From NCBI GenBank assembly GCA_033296875.1, contig MU860143.1, forward strand, positions 1-64,000: a DNA stretch of 64,000 bases. The letters run 5' to 3'. Of the stretch, positions 35,328-46,180 are shown piece by piece. Position numbers and translations under genes: made by a program. This DNA comes from Achaetomium macrosporum (taxonomy: Eukaryota > Ascomycota > Sordariomycetes > Sordariales > Chaetomiaceae). The notes under the pieces were generated by a model, which was given only the letters and a program-made list of their open reading frames with translations, did no database searches and was not told where the DNA came from. Numbering within the stretch: the stretch's first letter is position 1; every line of letters starts with the position of its first letter.

Positions 35328-36077
35328 ATGGCCAAGAAGGTCCTCATCATCCTCTCCGACGCCGACACCTTCCCCCTGCACAACACAGGCGTCGAAAGCA
35401 AGACGGTCAACCAGCCCTCGGGCTTCTTCCTAATGGAGCTGGCCAAGCCGCTCCAAAAGCTGCTCGACGCCGGGTACGAAGTGACCTTCGCCTCTCCCCA
35501 AGGCAAAGAGCCCAAGCCGGACCCCAACAGCGAGAGCCTCCTCGCCTTCGCAGGCAACTACCTCGAGCGGCGACGCGAGAACGAGCTGATCGAGCGGATG
35601 AAGAAGGAGAACGGCTTCGCCGCGCCCCGCCGCTTCCAGGACATCTCGGACGAGGAGCTCAAGAGCTTTGACGGCGTATTCATCCCCGGCGGGCATGCGC
35701 CGCTGACGGATCTCGGCGAGGACAAGGAGCTCGGCCGGATCCTGAAGCACTTCCACGTCGAGCACAAGCCCACGGCGGCTATCTGCCACGGGCCGTACGC
35801 CCTGCTGAGCACGCTGCTGAACTCGGACGGGTTCGCGTACAAGGGGTACAAGCTCACCAGCTGGAGCGACGCGGAGGAGAAGGTGATGGAGACGCTGTTG
35901 AGGGGCGAGATCGAGAAGGTGGAGAGCCGGTTGAGGGAGGCGGGCGCGGATATGCAGGAGGGTGCGGGAGAGAAGATTGGGCAGATCACGGTGGATAGGG
36001 AGGTTGTATCCGGGGGTAATCCGATGGCGGCTGATGCGCTGGGAAACAAGTTTTTGCAGATGTTGGAGGCGAAGTGA
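35328..36077 (+). CDS. DJ-1/PfpI superfamily protein (class I glutamine amidotransferase-like)
   Basis: An intronless 249-residue member of the DJ-1/ThiJ/PfpI superfamily. It has the N-terminal strand VLIILSDAD, the FIPGGHAPL loop and the nucleophile elbow AICHGPYALL with C153 and H154. Compared with Hsp31 it has an insertion of about 30 charged residues (around 78-112). The C-terminus has a NPMAADALGNKFL end helix typical of the larger fungal subgroup. Likely roles in this superfamily are glyoxalase/deglycase activity or stress protection; the exact reaction is not shown by sequence. It ends 26 bp from the stop of the convergent DDB1 gene. Confidence 0.88.
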   Translation: MAKKVLIILSDADTFPLHNTGVESKTVNQPSGFFLMELAKPLQKLLDAGYEVTFASPQGKEPKPDPNSESLLAFAGNYLERRRENELIERMKKENGFAAPRRFQDISDEELKSFDGVFIPGGHAPLTDLGEDKELGRILKHFHVEHKPTAAICHGPYALLSTLLNSDGFAYKGYKLTSWSDAEEKVMETLLRGEIEKVESRLREAGADMQEGAGEKIGQITVDREVVSGGNPMAADALGNKFLQMLEAK

Positions 36078-36103
36078 TTATCGGGATGGCGTAGTCTGAA
36101 CGC

Positions 36104-39100
36104 TTAATGCATACGCCGTAGCTCTTCGACCAGATTCCTCATGTCCTCAACCGTCGGACCCAGTCCCTTGCAGACGGCTTCTTGAGTGGCCTCATCCACA
36201 TCCAAGAACCTCTCCAGCAACTCCCCGTCTATGAACCGGAACGGCCCGTCTTTCTCCCGCTCCGCATTCCTGAACGCCCTGTATGTCCTGAAGTCTATGT
36301 CCCCAGCCGTCTTGATGACATCGGCAAGATTGGTTTGGAACCGTATCAGTAAATCCTGGACATGCGGCGCAACAGTCCCAAACAGATAGATGCCTCCCTC
36401 GACCTGTATCATCGCCGACGTCAGCAAGCCATTCATTCGCTTTCTGTGCAGAGAGACTCACCGTCCCTAGAAATGCCCTCGGAATAATCATGGCACCTGG
36501 CGTGGTTTCGACCTCGAAACTCCTTATCCTATTCACCTGCTCCCCCAGGTTCATCTCACTCGTCACCTCCATCCGCTTCTTATCCTCAGCCGTAACGCCC
36601 TCTAGATTCTGTCTCAGTACCATCAGATTCCCCTGCGCGTCCGCCTCGAGCCAGTTCTCGCCGTCGATATGTCCAACAGCCGTAGCCCAGACACCCGCAA
36701 AGTCCCTCGCTTTCTCCACCAACTCCGGCGCTCCCCCCTGACCCTCCGCCGTACCGGCTGGGACATACTCGAGGAGAGTAATCGACTTCATCAAATCCGC
36801 CACGGCGATCGTGTTTCCCTTTACGCAAAGGTCCACAGGGTATGTCGACGGCCGGTAAGACGCGAGCTTCTTTAGTTCGCCGGTCGTGCTGGACGTCTCC
36901 TGATACTGGCACACCACGACCGTCTTGGTCAGGGATGCCACAATCTTCCCGTCGTCCATCACCGCCAGACGGCGGCATGCGCCCTTCAGCTCGTGGCTGA
37001 GAATGAGGTAGGGGTTCCGATCGCCGTCGATGCCAAAGAACAGGATCCGACCCCGCACGTCCGTGCCGGCGCCAAAATCTGGGTCGGGCAGATAGCTTGT
37101 GCCGACGATGAAGCGTTCGGCAGGGTTGCCGTAGGAATCCACTAGCTCGGCGCGGACGACACACTCGACTAGCTCACTATAGGAGGGCGAGCCGAGGGGA
37201 AACGGCTTGCCGACGCGGTCGAAGATGACCTCGTCAACGAGTCTAAAGGAGGACTGGACTATTTCCTCACCGTTGATGAGGTCCTTCTTGATACAGCCTA
37301 GGCCGAAAACCTTCTCTTTGGAGGAGTAGGCGATGCTGTGAGCCATTTCGCCCAAATGGAGCGGCTTCACATGCGTGCGTCTCTCGTGGTCGATCTGAGA
37401 GACCTTGATCTGGGAGTCGGTCGCGAGGACAATGCAGTTGGGGAAGGCGTTGCTGTCGAAGGGGCAGATGTACGTTGCTTCTTCGGCGGTTACGGCCGAG
37501 TAGACTATCCTGCCCTCAGAGCCGTAGATCAGGCTGGGGTGTTCGGTTGTGGCGAATAGGTTGAAGATGCCGTTGGGCTGGGGTAGGACGTGGAAACGGG
37601 CTTGCCGCATGCCCAATATGACGCGTTTTCTTCCTGACAAGGCCAGTTCTTTTGAGACGTTGAAATTCACGATGTGACCGTCATCCATGGCAATGAGTAA
37701 TGTAGGTCCGGATACGCTGGGGGGGAGCATTTGTATGAGAGCGAGATCGCGTGGTATGGAGGCGTCGTCCTTGGATGTGCGGAGGGACTCTCCATGGATT
37801 GGTTCCAGGGTATTCAGATCGATGATGGAGACGGTGCCGGACGCCCAGAAACCCACCACGCCGACGTCGGCCAAATCAGGGGCGACATGAATGCAGGCGA
37901 TCTGGTCCTGCTGGCTAATGTCCTTTTCCTTGACAGTTTGTAGCTCGTTAGATAAGCTCAGTGACACAAGCTCTGTGCCATCGACGGACAGCAACAGCCA
38001 GTGAAGGTTCGCAGATGCGCTTATGATATTCCTTTCCCCGTCTGGCGACCACGATGCTATCGCGACACCGCTTTCGGTGTCGAGAAGGGAAGCAGCTGCC
38101 GTTGTAACCTGTAGGAGCTGTCCATTCGGCAGGCTCATCGCTAATAGCGTCTGGTGGTTGAATACCATGCCGGAAAAAGACTCTACCTCCTCAACCTCAC
38201 CTTGGGAGTCAAAGCGGAAGACCCGTGTTTCGGTCAGGAACGAGACCACGAGAGTGTCAGCTTTCTGAGACCCGTAAGACTTAACAGAGAAAAGCCCTCG
38301 GCAGTGCTCGAGGTCGGCGAGGATGCCGACATCCTCAAGGCCAACGCCACTCCGCACACTTCGAAGGGTCCCGTCCTTATACCCGCCGCTGCAAGTGACA
38401 ATCCTTGCCTGACCAGACGAGTACTCGTTCCCCAGCTGGCTCTCATCTCTGTTGCCCAAATCCATGATTGTGAAGTCCAGAATCGGCCCAATATTCGGGA
38501 GTGTCTGCACAAGCTGCAGAAACTGCTTGGGGTCTTCATTTTGGAGGTCGAGTCGGAATAGCTGGCTGTCCCCGTAATGGGACGCAACGAACAACAAGTC
38601 GTCGCCAAGATAGACCAGGTTGCTTGCGCGTGAGGTCTTCCCAATGCGCGAGACCTCCATGCCCGTAACCACGACGCCCTCGGTAAGTATGGTGAGCAGG
38701 TGTAGATTCCCGTAGTCGTCGGCCAAGAAGTAGTTCAGTACATTATACTCGGCCCACGCCACGAAGATGGATGCCTCCTTCAATGCCGACTCCACTGTGA
38801 TCTTGGTAACTTCGTCGATGTAAAGCAGCCTCGTTTCGCCCACCACTATCAGGCCACCGATGTGTGCTTTAGCCGACTCGATGTTGCGCACGTTATGTCG
38901 CTTGACTTCCTCCTCGACCTTGCGGACGGGTATCAGCATGGATGCGCTGGGATCTTGCATATCCACAGCGATCTCCCTATCCCGGTCTGGGTCAAACCGT
39001 GAGGCCTCGGTATTACGGTCGTCCGATGTCAGCCGGTAGGTGGCCAGTTTCGCGTCGTTCGAGTCGGCTCGGCTCTGATAGAGAAAGGCGACCTTTGGAT

Positions 39101-39685
39101 GCCCAGTCTCGGTGTAGAGGAAGGTACTCGCCCTGATGAACAGCTCTGATAGCCGCACCTGGGCCATCAGATCGAGGACCGTCGCGTTGTTCTTTCTATT
39201 ACCCAACCGCAGGATAGTCAGCACCCCCTCCCAGAGGTGCATGGCCAAAAACCTGCCCGACGGCTCGACCAGACATCGGTCTTGGCTTTGCGAGTCTCGC
39301 ATGTACCGCTCGCCGGGATCAAATTTCGGGTTTGTTGTATCTAATTTCGAAGTATCCGGGTTCCATGCCATTGTGAAGTATTCAAACCGGTAGGTGCCGA
39401 TAAATAAGAGGTCTGTTTTCGAGTCCTTTGGTCGGAGCTTCTGGAGGATCGAGATGGTGCCATTGACGATCTCCGAGTGGGCGAGCGTGAGCATGCCGTC
39501 GGAGAGCCTCCATATCTCCAGTCGATTGGCCCTTCTGAGCTCGGTCTGTTAGCGAGGGCCGACGAGGAAACAGAGGGGACGAAGCCGTACGCAAGCACCA
39601 AACTCTCCTCCTCATCCGATAGGACATGGCTGCGCAGGGCGTGCCGCACGCTGCTGGGCCGGTGGATGGGAGCTATGTAGGCCAT
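36104..39685 (-). CDS. ddb1: DNA damage-binding protein 1 (CUL4 adaptor DDB1)
   Basis: DDB1 links CUL4 ubiquitin ligases to substrate receptors and takes part in UV-damage recognition and replication control. The model complement(join(36104..36403, 36462..39534, 39591..39685)) gives 1155 residues, near the 1140 of human DDB1. It starts MAYIAPIHRPSSV, then ANRLEIWRLSDG, and runs through three seven-bladed WD-like propellers (MMS1_N and CPSF_A-type regions). ATTEHPSLIYGSEGRIVYS and VDLCVKGNTIAVADLMKS mark the CPSF_A part. It ends with the helical domain containing VEGGIYLFGTVAP and FRFIDGELLERFLD. CPSF A (CFT1) and SF3b130 (RSE1) are paralogues, but length, the N-terminus and the EGGIYLFG end fit DDB1 best. 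Confidence 0.9.
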
Positions 39686-40066
39686 TTCGACAGGAAATAA
39701 CAAATTGAGAGCAGGTTGTGGCTGGAGAAACGGCGGTCACATTCGGGACGGCGGCTCATGGAGAGCTCAGCTGAAGGTGATGTAACGGAGATAAGAACCC
39801 GTCAGAGCTGCCAGAGGTGCCGCTGAATCCGGGCCCCGCGCTCGCGTGGGGCAGTCGCGACCCACCAGGATCAGCCCTGGAGCTCGCTTAGCGCCAATCG
39901 AGAGCGAGTCTGGGGATGGCTAAAGCTGAAGCTGCTGCAGCTGCCGGGTCTCAGAAAGTGGAGGGAATTGGAACCAGTCGCTGCCTTCTGTTTATCGTGT
40001 GTTTCGTGGGTAAGGTAGGTAGCTATGATGATCATCAAGCCTCCGGTTACACAACTTTTCCCGTCA
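39686..40066. promoter_or_regulatory. Upstream region of ddb1
   Basis: About 0.38 kb between the ddb1 start and the 3' end of the PLP-enzyme gene, both on the minus strand. Nothing else recognised. Confidence 0.45.
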
Positions 40067-41844
40067 TTACCAGCCTAGCCGCTCAATTTCTTGCAGCGCC
40101 TTGAGCACTCTCTGGAGCCCAGTCTCCAGCGCCGAACGACTGGCTGTGAAACTGAGGCGAAACCATCCAAGTTCTTCGGTGAAGAAGTTGGTTCCCAGAG
40201 CGATGGCGACCCCGTTCGCAAAACAACGGTTGCCAATTTCCATCTCTCTTTGCTGATACTCGCCTCTCTCTCGAGGAGTCAGACGATGAACCGAGAGCCT
40301 GGCAGCCGTATCTCCCCCTGTCAGGTATCGCCGGTCCATCCATATGAACATTCCGGCATTCCTTTTCATCCGTTAGAGCCAGCTCAAGATCATTCCGTTC
40401 TTTTAAGACAATAAATGAGGAAGCAGGAGGGGAAAGGGGTGGGAGCAATCCGAAGAAAATGGTGGCCTACGAGTTCCTGTAATACGGGATCTTGTTTTCA
40501 TCCAAGAACCGTGTCGCAAAGACATACTGTTCAGCCAAGCGCTGCTGGTTTCTTGTAAAGAAGCCCTTGGTGTAATCTTCATCCTCCAACATGCTAGCCC
40601 AAAGCTCTTGGATCATGTACGGCGGCCAAGCAAGCATACTGGCGACCCGTGTCAGCTTATAGCCATCGGATCAAACTTTGGTTACCTGCCTCGTTCCAGC
40701 AACCGCCGCCTGGAGACCCCGGTTCTTGGTGTACAACATGCCCAATCGCAGCCCATTGGCACAGAAGTCTTTGCTCGCGCCATACGCGACGTGGATGAGC
40801 TGGGGGTCAATCTGGTCAGCGAAGTCCAAGGCGAGGATGGATGTGAAGGGAACAGGCCCCGGCGCTTGGGGATTGTCGAAAACGGAGTTGGCGTAAATCT
40901 CGTCACTGATGAGATGAAGGCTGTGTCGGCCGCAGAAAGCTGCGATCTCTTTCAGCGCCTCGACCGGCTAGCAAGTGTCAGCTGTGGCCCACTATCTCCT
41001 TCTATGCTGAGGGCACCTGCATAACATCTTCCAAGGGGATTGTGAGGGCTGGGAGCGGACGGTCAGGAGAAGTTCGGCAGTTGAGGAGGATACCCGTTCT
41101 CACTTGGTCAGCAACACGGCCCGGATTCTGATCCCTTTCTCCTCGGCTCCTCGGAGCGCACTCTCCAATGCCTTGATATTCATTCCGGAGTCGAAAACAT
41201 CGTCGAGACCCCGATAGTCCTCAAGTGGGTGGAACAATGCCGGGACGATAACGCCTCGAGCTCTGGTCGGAATGTCCACAGCGAAGCCCATGTAGAAGGG
41301 TTGCGGAATGATGATGCCTTCTCCTTCGTTGCAGATGGACCAGGCGAGACAGTCAATGACAGAAGTCACGCCGGGCAGAATAAGGATGTCGTCATGGCTG
41401 ACGGGCCCTCGAGGCTGGAAGTTGGAGTTGAGGAAAGAGGCAAGGGCCTTCCTGAGCCGAGGAGATCCATTTGGGCCGGCGCCATAGGTGAGATGATGGA
41501 TTGGGTCGACTACAACCTGGACGGCAAATGAGCACCTCCCGATCGTGTCTGTACTGATGGCTTACATTCTTGGTGATGAACTCGACAACCTCATGGTGCA
41601 TGAGGGCATTCTCAGCCAAGCTCAGGTTCACGCTGCGCTGGATCAGCAAGGGAATGGTGTCGGAGGGAAGACTCAACTCACATCCCATCAGGGAAATCTG
41701 GTGTCCACGGATTGGCAAGAGACTTCTCGAACAACTCCCACTGGCGCAGATGGATGTAATTGTGACCTGCTCTGTTGGAAGGCTGGAAAGCTGGAAGGAA
41801 GAGGCAGCATCCTCCGCGGATCTCACCCCAGGAGAACGTGCCAT
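40067..41844 (-). CDS. ACC synthase-like PLP-dependent enzyme (class I/II aminotransferase fold)
   Basis: Fold-type I PLP enzyme resembling 1-aminocyclopropane-1-carboxylate synthases and the ACS-like enzymes of fungi; substrate unknown. The model complement(join(40067..40361, 40471..40638, 40690..40967, 41021..41048, 41104..41516, 41566..41632, 41682..41782, 41827..41844)) gives 455 residues. Motifs: NLSLAENALMHHEV, YGAGPNGSPRLRKALASFLN, NPHNPLGRCYP, SDEIYANSVF, and YGASKDFCANGLRLG with the Schiff-base Lys; the C-terminal GWFRLSFT carries the carboxylate-binding Arg. Frame is restored only if two introns use GC donors (TAT|GCAGGT and AG|GCAGGT). The first exon (MARSPG) is uncertain; the 44-nt first intron is very short and the true start could lie upstream. 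Exons from NYIHLRQWELFE onwards are firm. Confidence 0.85.
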
Positions 41845-42199
41845 GTTCAGCAGTATCGAAGCACTCCGGTAAATAATGAATAGATCCGAGGAACCATACT
41901 CTGCCAGAGAGTGTTAAGATGCGGGGCTCAGCCCATTAGCCGCGGTTGTAGCGCTATCTTAGCGATTCCTCCATTCCTGTTCTCCGCTCGGTGTCCTTCT
42001 CAACATGTGGAGTGGCTCGGCAGGGAAGATTCAATGGCCAAATCTGACCGAAGAATCAGGATGTTGGGCTAAAATAGGATCACCACCGCTTTGAAACAGG
42101 CCAAATGAATCGCGTCCAGGAATAAAACACCCACATCCCGTTGAATAGGTACCTTCTTCCTCGCGTCCCGAGCATTGCCCAAGAGCACAATGAAAAAGA
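41845..42199. other. Gap between ACS-like gene and U2 gene
   Basis: About 0.35 kb. It should contain the promoter of the PLP-enzyme gene and the 3' processing signals of the U2 gene. Nothing more is visible. Confidence 0.45.
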
Positions 42200-42392
42200 T
42201 GTTCGCGTCGCCTGGAGGCAGTGTAATACCAGGGACACAGTGGGAGTCGAGCATGTGCAAGCACAGAGGCAAGACTCCCGAGGGCCAAAAATAAGTATAA
42301 TCACGATTCTACTCCGTAGAGCAGTTTCAGAGATTAAACTGAAAAGAACAGATACTACACTTGATCTAAGCCAAAAGGCAAAGAGAGCTAAG
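42200..42392 (-). ncRNA. U2: U2 spliceosomal snRNA
   Basis: Read on the minus strand, the 5' part has CTCTTTGCCTTTTGGCTTAG and then the near-universal GATCAAGTGTAGTATCTGTT block. This includes GTAGTA, which pairs with intron branch sites. Stem-loop II follows (TTTCAGTTTAATCTCTGAAA), then the Sm site ATTTTTGG at about 42285-42292. The 3' stem-loop IV reads CCTGGTATTACACTGCCTCCAGG. The 5' end resembles yeast U2. Ends are estimated from comparison with known U2 and may be off by several bases. Confidence 0.95.
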
Positions 42393-42437
42393 GAAAGAAG
42401 AAGAAAAGGTTCAAAATTCTGGGAGGGTTGGCAGGAA

Positions 42438-42443
42438 TTTATA
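42438..42443 (-). promoter_or_regulatory. TATA-like element upstream of U2
   Basis: TATAAA on the minus strand, about 46-51 nt upstream of the estimated U2 5' end. The position suits an snRNA core promoter, though the distance is slightly long. Confidence 0.4.
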
Positions 42444-43447
42444 GGCAGGTGTGGGTGGTCTGTGCACGTCTGCAATTTGCAAGTGTGCACGGACCGCTCA
42501 ACGCCACTTTGAGTTTTCACAACCTGCCAGCTGCTGCCAGCTGCTGGCCGGTGTGACCTCCCCTGGGTCCCCAAGCCCCCTCATGGCAGTCACAAAGGGG
42601 GTTTGCTCTGTACCTTTCAGTTGTTTCCTTTCCGATGGGAACTGGGAATGTAGGAACAAAGCATTGAGGCTCTGTCCTCTTCGGCGTTGATGTCGTCAAG
42701 GAAATTGTCTCGGGGGCTGCCCAAAAGCTTTATTATTCCTCTTTTTCTGCGGTCCCTAAGCTTTGCGTCTAAATGAGAGCTTGAAGCCAATCCAAAGCAG
42801 CATGGTCATGGCATGACCTGGAAGGCTTCCTGCAAAGCAGCCAACTTACTTTTTCACTAGCTGACACGATCGGGGAGAGGACGGCTAGGGGGAGCAACGT
42901 CCAACAGCGATAACGTTAACAAGAGCTGGATCAGATCTTCCTATATTGGATGTTATGCAGCGGAGGAAACACGGTCCTAGACGCAAACAGGATGAGCGAG
43001 CTCCGAGTATGTACCGACAGGTGCCTGAGAGCGGAGATGAAAGAAGGCTCATCGGGATTACTTGTTGAGGCATTCACAGGCAGCGTGTGTGCTCAGGGGA
43101 ATGCATCCTTTTCAGTCTCATGAGAGAGTTCGCCTTGAGCGTCTAGCAGTCTCAAACCCCCTTGCTTCGTGACCGAACTTGTAAGTTCTCTTTATCTAAT
43201 TGCCGTGAGGGACAGTTCTCCAAGTGGAGATAATATTGTATGAGCGTTAACTCAGCTGTATTGGTCGGCGAGCCAGAGACGCCCCTTAAACCAACTCCAG
43301 ACCCCGCCGCGGGACCCGCCGAACGCAAATGGAAGACGGAAGATGAGGTCGCCAAGGGTGCTAGAATGTTGGATTGACTCTGCGGGCTGCCAAGATACCT
43401 AGGTACATAGCATTATCTATTGATCTTCAATGGAAGGAAGGACTGAG

Positions 43448-43624
43448 CGTACAATAGCACCGGTTACGGTACCCGAGATGGAAGAACATCACGTCGAACT
43501 GCCTATGCGGATCGCCAGACACCTCAGTGGTACTTTTCCATTGGCCCAAGCATGGAAACCAACTACAATTGGTTATCTGAACGTACAATGGCACCGGTTG
43601 GGGTACCCGGAATGGTAAAACATC
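43448..43624. repeat. Pair of 43-nt imperfect direct repeats
   Basis: Copies at 43448-43490 and 43582-43624, offset by 134 nt, share 36 of 43 positions. The common core is GCACCGGTT followed by GGTACCCG and AACATC. Most differences are transitions. They lie 220-390 bp before the start codon of the next gene and could be regulatory or the scar of a small duplication. Confidence 0.7.
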
Positions 43625-43840
43625 CATTGCTATTGAAGAATTCGCTCCTATTATGGACCGGAACAGCAACACGACATCCATATTATCGGATCTTTCTATA
43701 AGGATCGAATCTGTAATCGAAATATATGTATCCCCAACCCTTGAGCTCGCCCAAACTTTTCGCACAAGTTCTTTTCATCCTTCCACCCTCATTATTGGCA
43801 GCCTCTGTTTTCCGCACCTCACGCCATCACGCAGCTCACC

Positions 43841-46180
43841 ATGGCCGACCTTCCTCGGCGTCCCGAATTCACCAACATTGGCGACGGTGCGCCCAACTAC
43901 CACGGCCGCCAACGGGTGGCCCAACAATCGGTCGGTGGCCACGGGCCCTTCCACTCTTCCAATCCCCGACGCTATCACCCGCACGACAACGTTGGCACCG
44001 CCCCAGTGCAGAGCCCCTCCGTTCCTCCTTGGCGCCGTGACCGTCAACATCAAGCCTCGCAGCAAAGCTGGCGGTCAGACTTACCGCCCCACCACCCACA
44101 GCACCAGGGGACGACCGCTTCCGCCGACAGCATGGGCCTTCCCCCGGTGGCTCCGGCGTTCAGCTCTCCCGGGCAGCCGGTTGCGTACCACAGTGAGCAA
44201 GCGGCTGTTGAGAGTGACCCGGACGCCTATGCAGCTAATCCCGACGTCTACCTTGTCTCGCCCCGCCCGTCCTCTCCTCCCGCCCCTCCCGCCAGTCACG
44301 CGGGCTTATCCGATGACAGCGGTAGCGGCCGGTACACAGCTGCATACACTTCACGCGTCCCTGGCTATGGTGGTCTTTCAACTGCCATCAATCAACCTTC
44401 CTCTTCCTTCCCTTGTCCGGCTCACCACAGCCAGTTTATGTCCCGTGGCTCCCCTATGTCTTCCGCAGCAGGCGTACCTCTCCCCGCTCCATTTACACCA
44501 ACCGCGGTCCAAGGCACGGTTCAAATCGAGGATGAGACTGCAAATGCAGGTGGCCCTGCGCCATATCAAGTTGCCGGTTCGACTGTCGGTGGAGTCCTGC
44601 CCTCCTTTTCTTCCGGCCGTCCAGCCTCTCACTTGGCTAGCTCCCCAGCTGCGATAGGTGCTGTCGGGGCACCCGATGCTCATCCAGCAAGCCCATCACT
44701 TTCGTCGGGCAGCATGGACCTCTCTCGCTCTCCGTCGCCCCCAGCCGAAGCCTCAGGGGCACGTGGAACCGGACAGATCAACACCGGGAGCCAGACCCAG
44801 GAGTTGGCTGGGCAACCGGCCCCCGTTCTTTCATCCGAGCACTCCGGACCCGTCGACCACGCCGGACCGAGTGGACCCACCGGCGCCGAACAAGTCATCT
44901 GTTCAGGCCCGATCTCAGTATTTCTACCTGCCGCTTCTGATCCGCTGATTCTGAACTTTTCCACCAACAACACCGACTCGGTTCTCACCGCGGAGCATAC
45001 CGACCCAACAATTCTTACACCGGCAAGAACCAACATCAGACAACCCAAGATGCAGAACACCGACAACCACGAGAAATCCGGCCCAACAATCCCGGCACAG
45101 ACCGGCGAGCATAACCAGCCCGCCCAATCTGAATCCGTTAGCAACTTGAATGTTCCTATGCAAAGCCTTCATCTCTCCGACTCAGAGCAGCAGCAGCGCG
45201 ACACGAACATGACCACCCTCACCAACCTCCAAGTGAACCTGGGCGCCTGCGCCCGCTCGATCCCACTCACCTCACTCACCTCCCCCGACGACATCGCCAA
45301 GATTTCCACTGCGTGGTCTGGCCCCGCCACCGGACATGCGATCACCATCGACGCGGCCACCTTCCGTGTCGACCTTACTATCTTAATTCCCGCGGCGGCC
45401 GCCTGTCCTGCTGAGGTCCTCGGACACCATCTAGATGCCATTGAAGCGCTTGTCAACGTCTTGCAGGGTGACAAGGACAAGCGTGGTCTGAGTGTCGACA
45501 ACCTGTGGCGCTTGGGAGGCATGAAGCATGGCCTCGCTCTCTCCTCCTGGTGCGTGGAGGTCATGGGCAAGTGGATGGGTGCTTTTGTTGGACGCTTAAA
45601 GAAGGTTGGGACCTGGCTGGATGGTCCTGGTGGCATGGAGGAGGGCGTGGCCGATCAGGACTGGGAGCGGGCCCTGAATCCTTGTCTCGTGTTTGGCTGG
45701 GAGGAGTATTATCGGGCTATCGCTGCGAGGTTGGCATATCTGTGCGGTGTTGAGGTGGACCAGGAGAATCGCGAGACGACGCTGGTCAAGCCGTCGGGTA
45801 CCAGGCTGGAGAAGGATGTATGTGGGAAGAAGGTATCTGGTGAGTAGTGGCCGTCCTTGATCTGGTGGCCGATTGTTAGTGCAAAGCCGAAGCTGACTGA
45901 CTGCACAACAGGTGCCATCCTCGCGGCGCGCAAGCGCGTTCTCGAGCACGTCTTCGCGGACGCCGAGGGGGCGCTCCGTAGGTGGACCGCCCGCCTCGCC
46001 CACCACCCCTGCACGAACATGGTATGCAACACCAACCGTCTCGCGGCGCTCAACGCCTTCCTCGTTGCCTGCGGTCTCTGCCCCCGCCGCGAGGTCACCA
46101 AGTCGCTGGCCGAGATCATCTCGGCACTCGAGCTAATCACGAGTGCCGACGCCGACGCCGTTGACGGAAAATTGGCCTAG
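43841..46180 (+). CDS. Pro/Ser-rich protein with C-terminal helical domain, unknown function
   Basis: 755 residues, join(43841..45839, 45912..46180), start in good context (CACCATGG). Residues 1-500 are low complexity (Pro, Ser, Ala, Gly, Gln), with several ATG-free repeats of S-P-S and P-A-P type. From about residue 515 to the end the sequence becomes ordered and helical: VFGWEEYYRAIAARLAYLCG, then Cys/His residues in HHPCTNMVCNT and LVACGLCPRR. I do not recognise the family. The in-frame TAG at 46178-46180 is followed by 51 further codons with the same GC-rich third positions and a CTQC pair, ending at TAA 46334-46336. The annotated end may therefore be a nonsense mutation, a read-through site or a splicing mistake in my model. 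Confidence 0.75.

Larger units (their letters stand above)
42393..43840. other. Intergenic, U2 promoter to P/S-rich gene
   Basis: About 1.45 kb. It contains the U2 promoter, the upstream region of the next gene and a pair of 43-nt direct repeats (listed separately). No gene seen; the frame at 42141-42512 is antisense to U2. Confidence 0.5.

Noticed and set aside
35288..35671. 127-codon frame overlapping the DJ-1-family gene
   Set aside because: Arg/Pro/Gln-rich alternative frame of a clear DJ-1 coding sequence.
40660..40689. 30-nt GT-AG intron (GTAACC...ATAAG) as an alternative to the GC-AG intron in the ACS-like gene
   Set aside because: Too short for a spliceosomal intron and lacks a branch site, whereas the 52-nt GC-AG intron has CTGAC at a normal distance.
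42141..42512. Plus frame of 123 codons and overlapping minus frames
   Set aside because: They overlap the U2 snRNA gene, whose conserved blocks explain the sequence.
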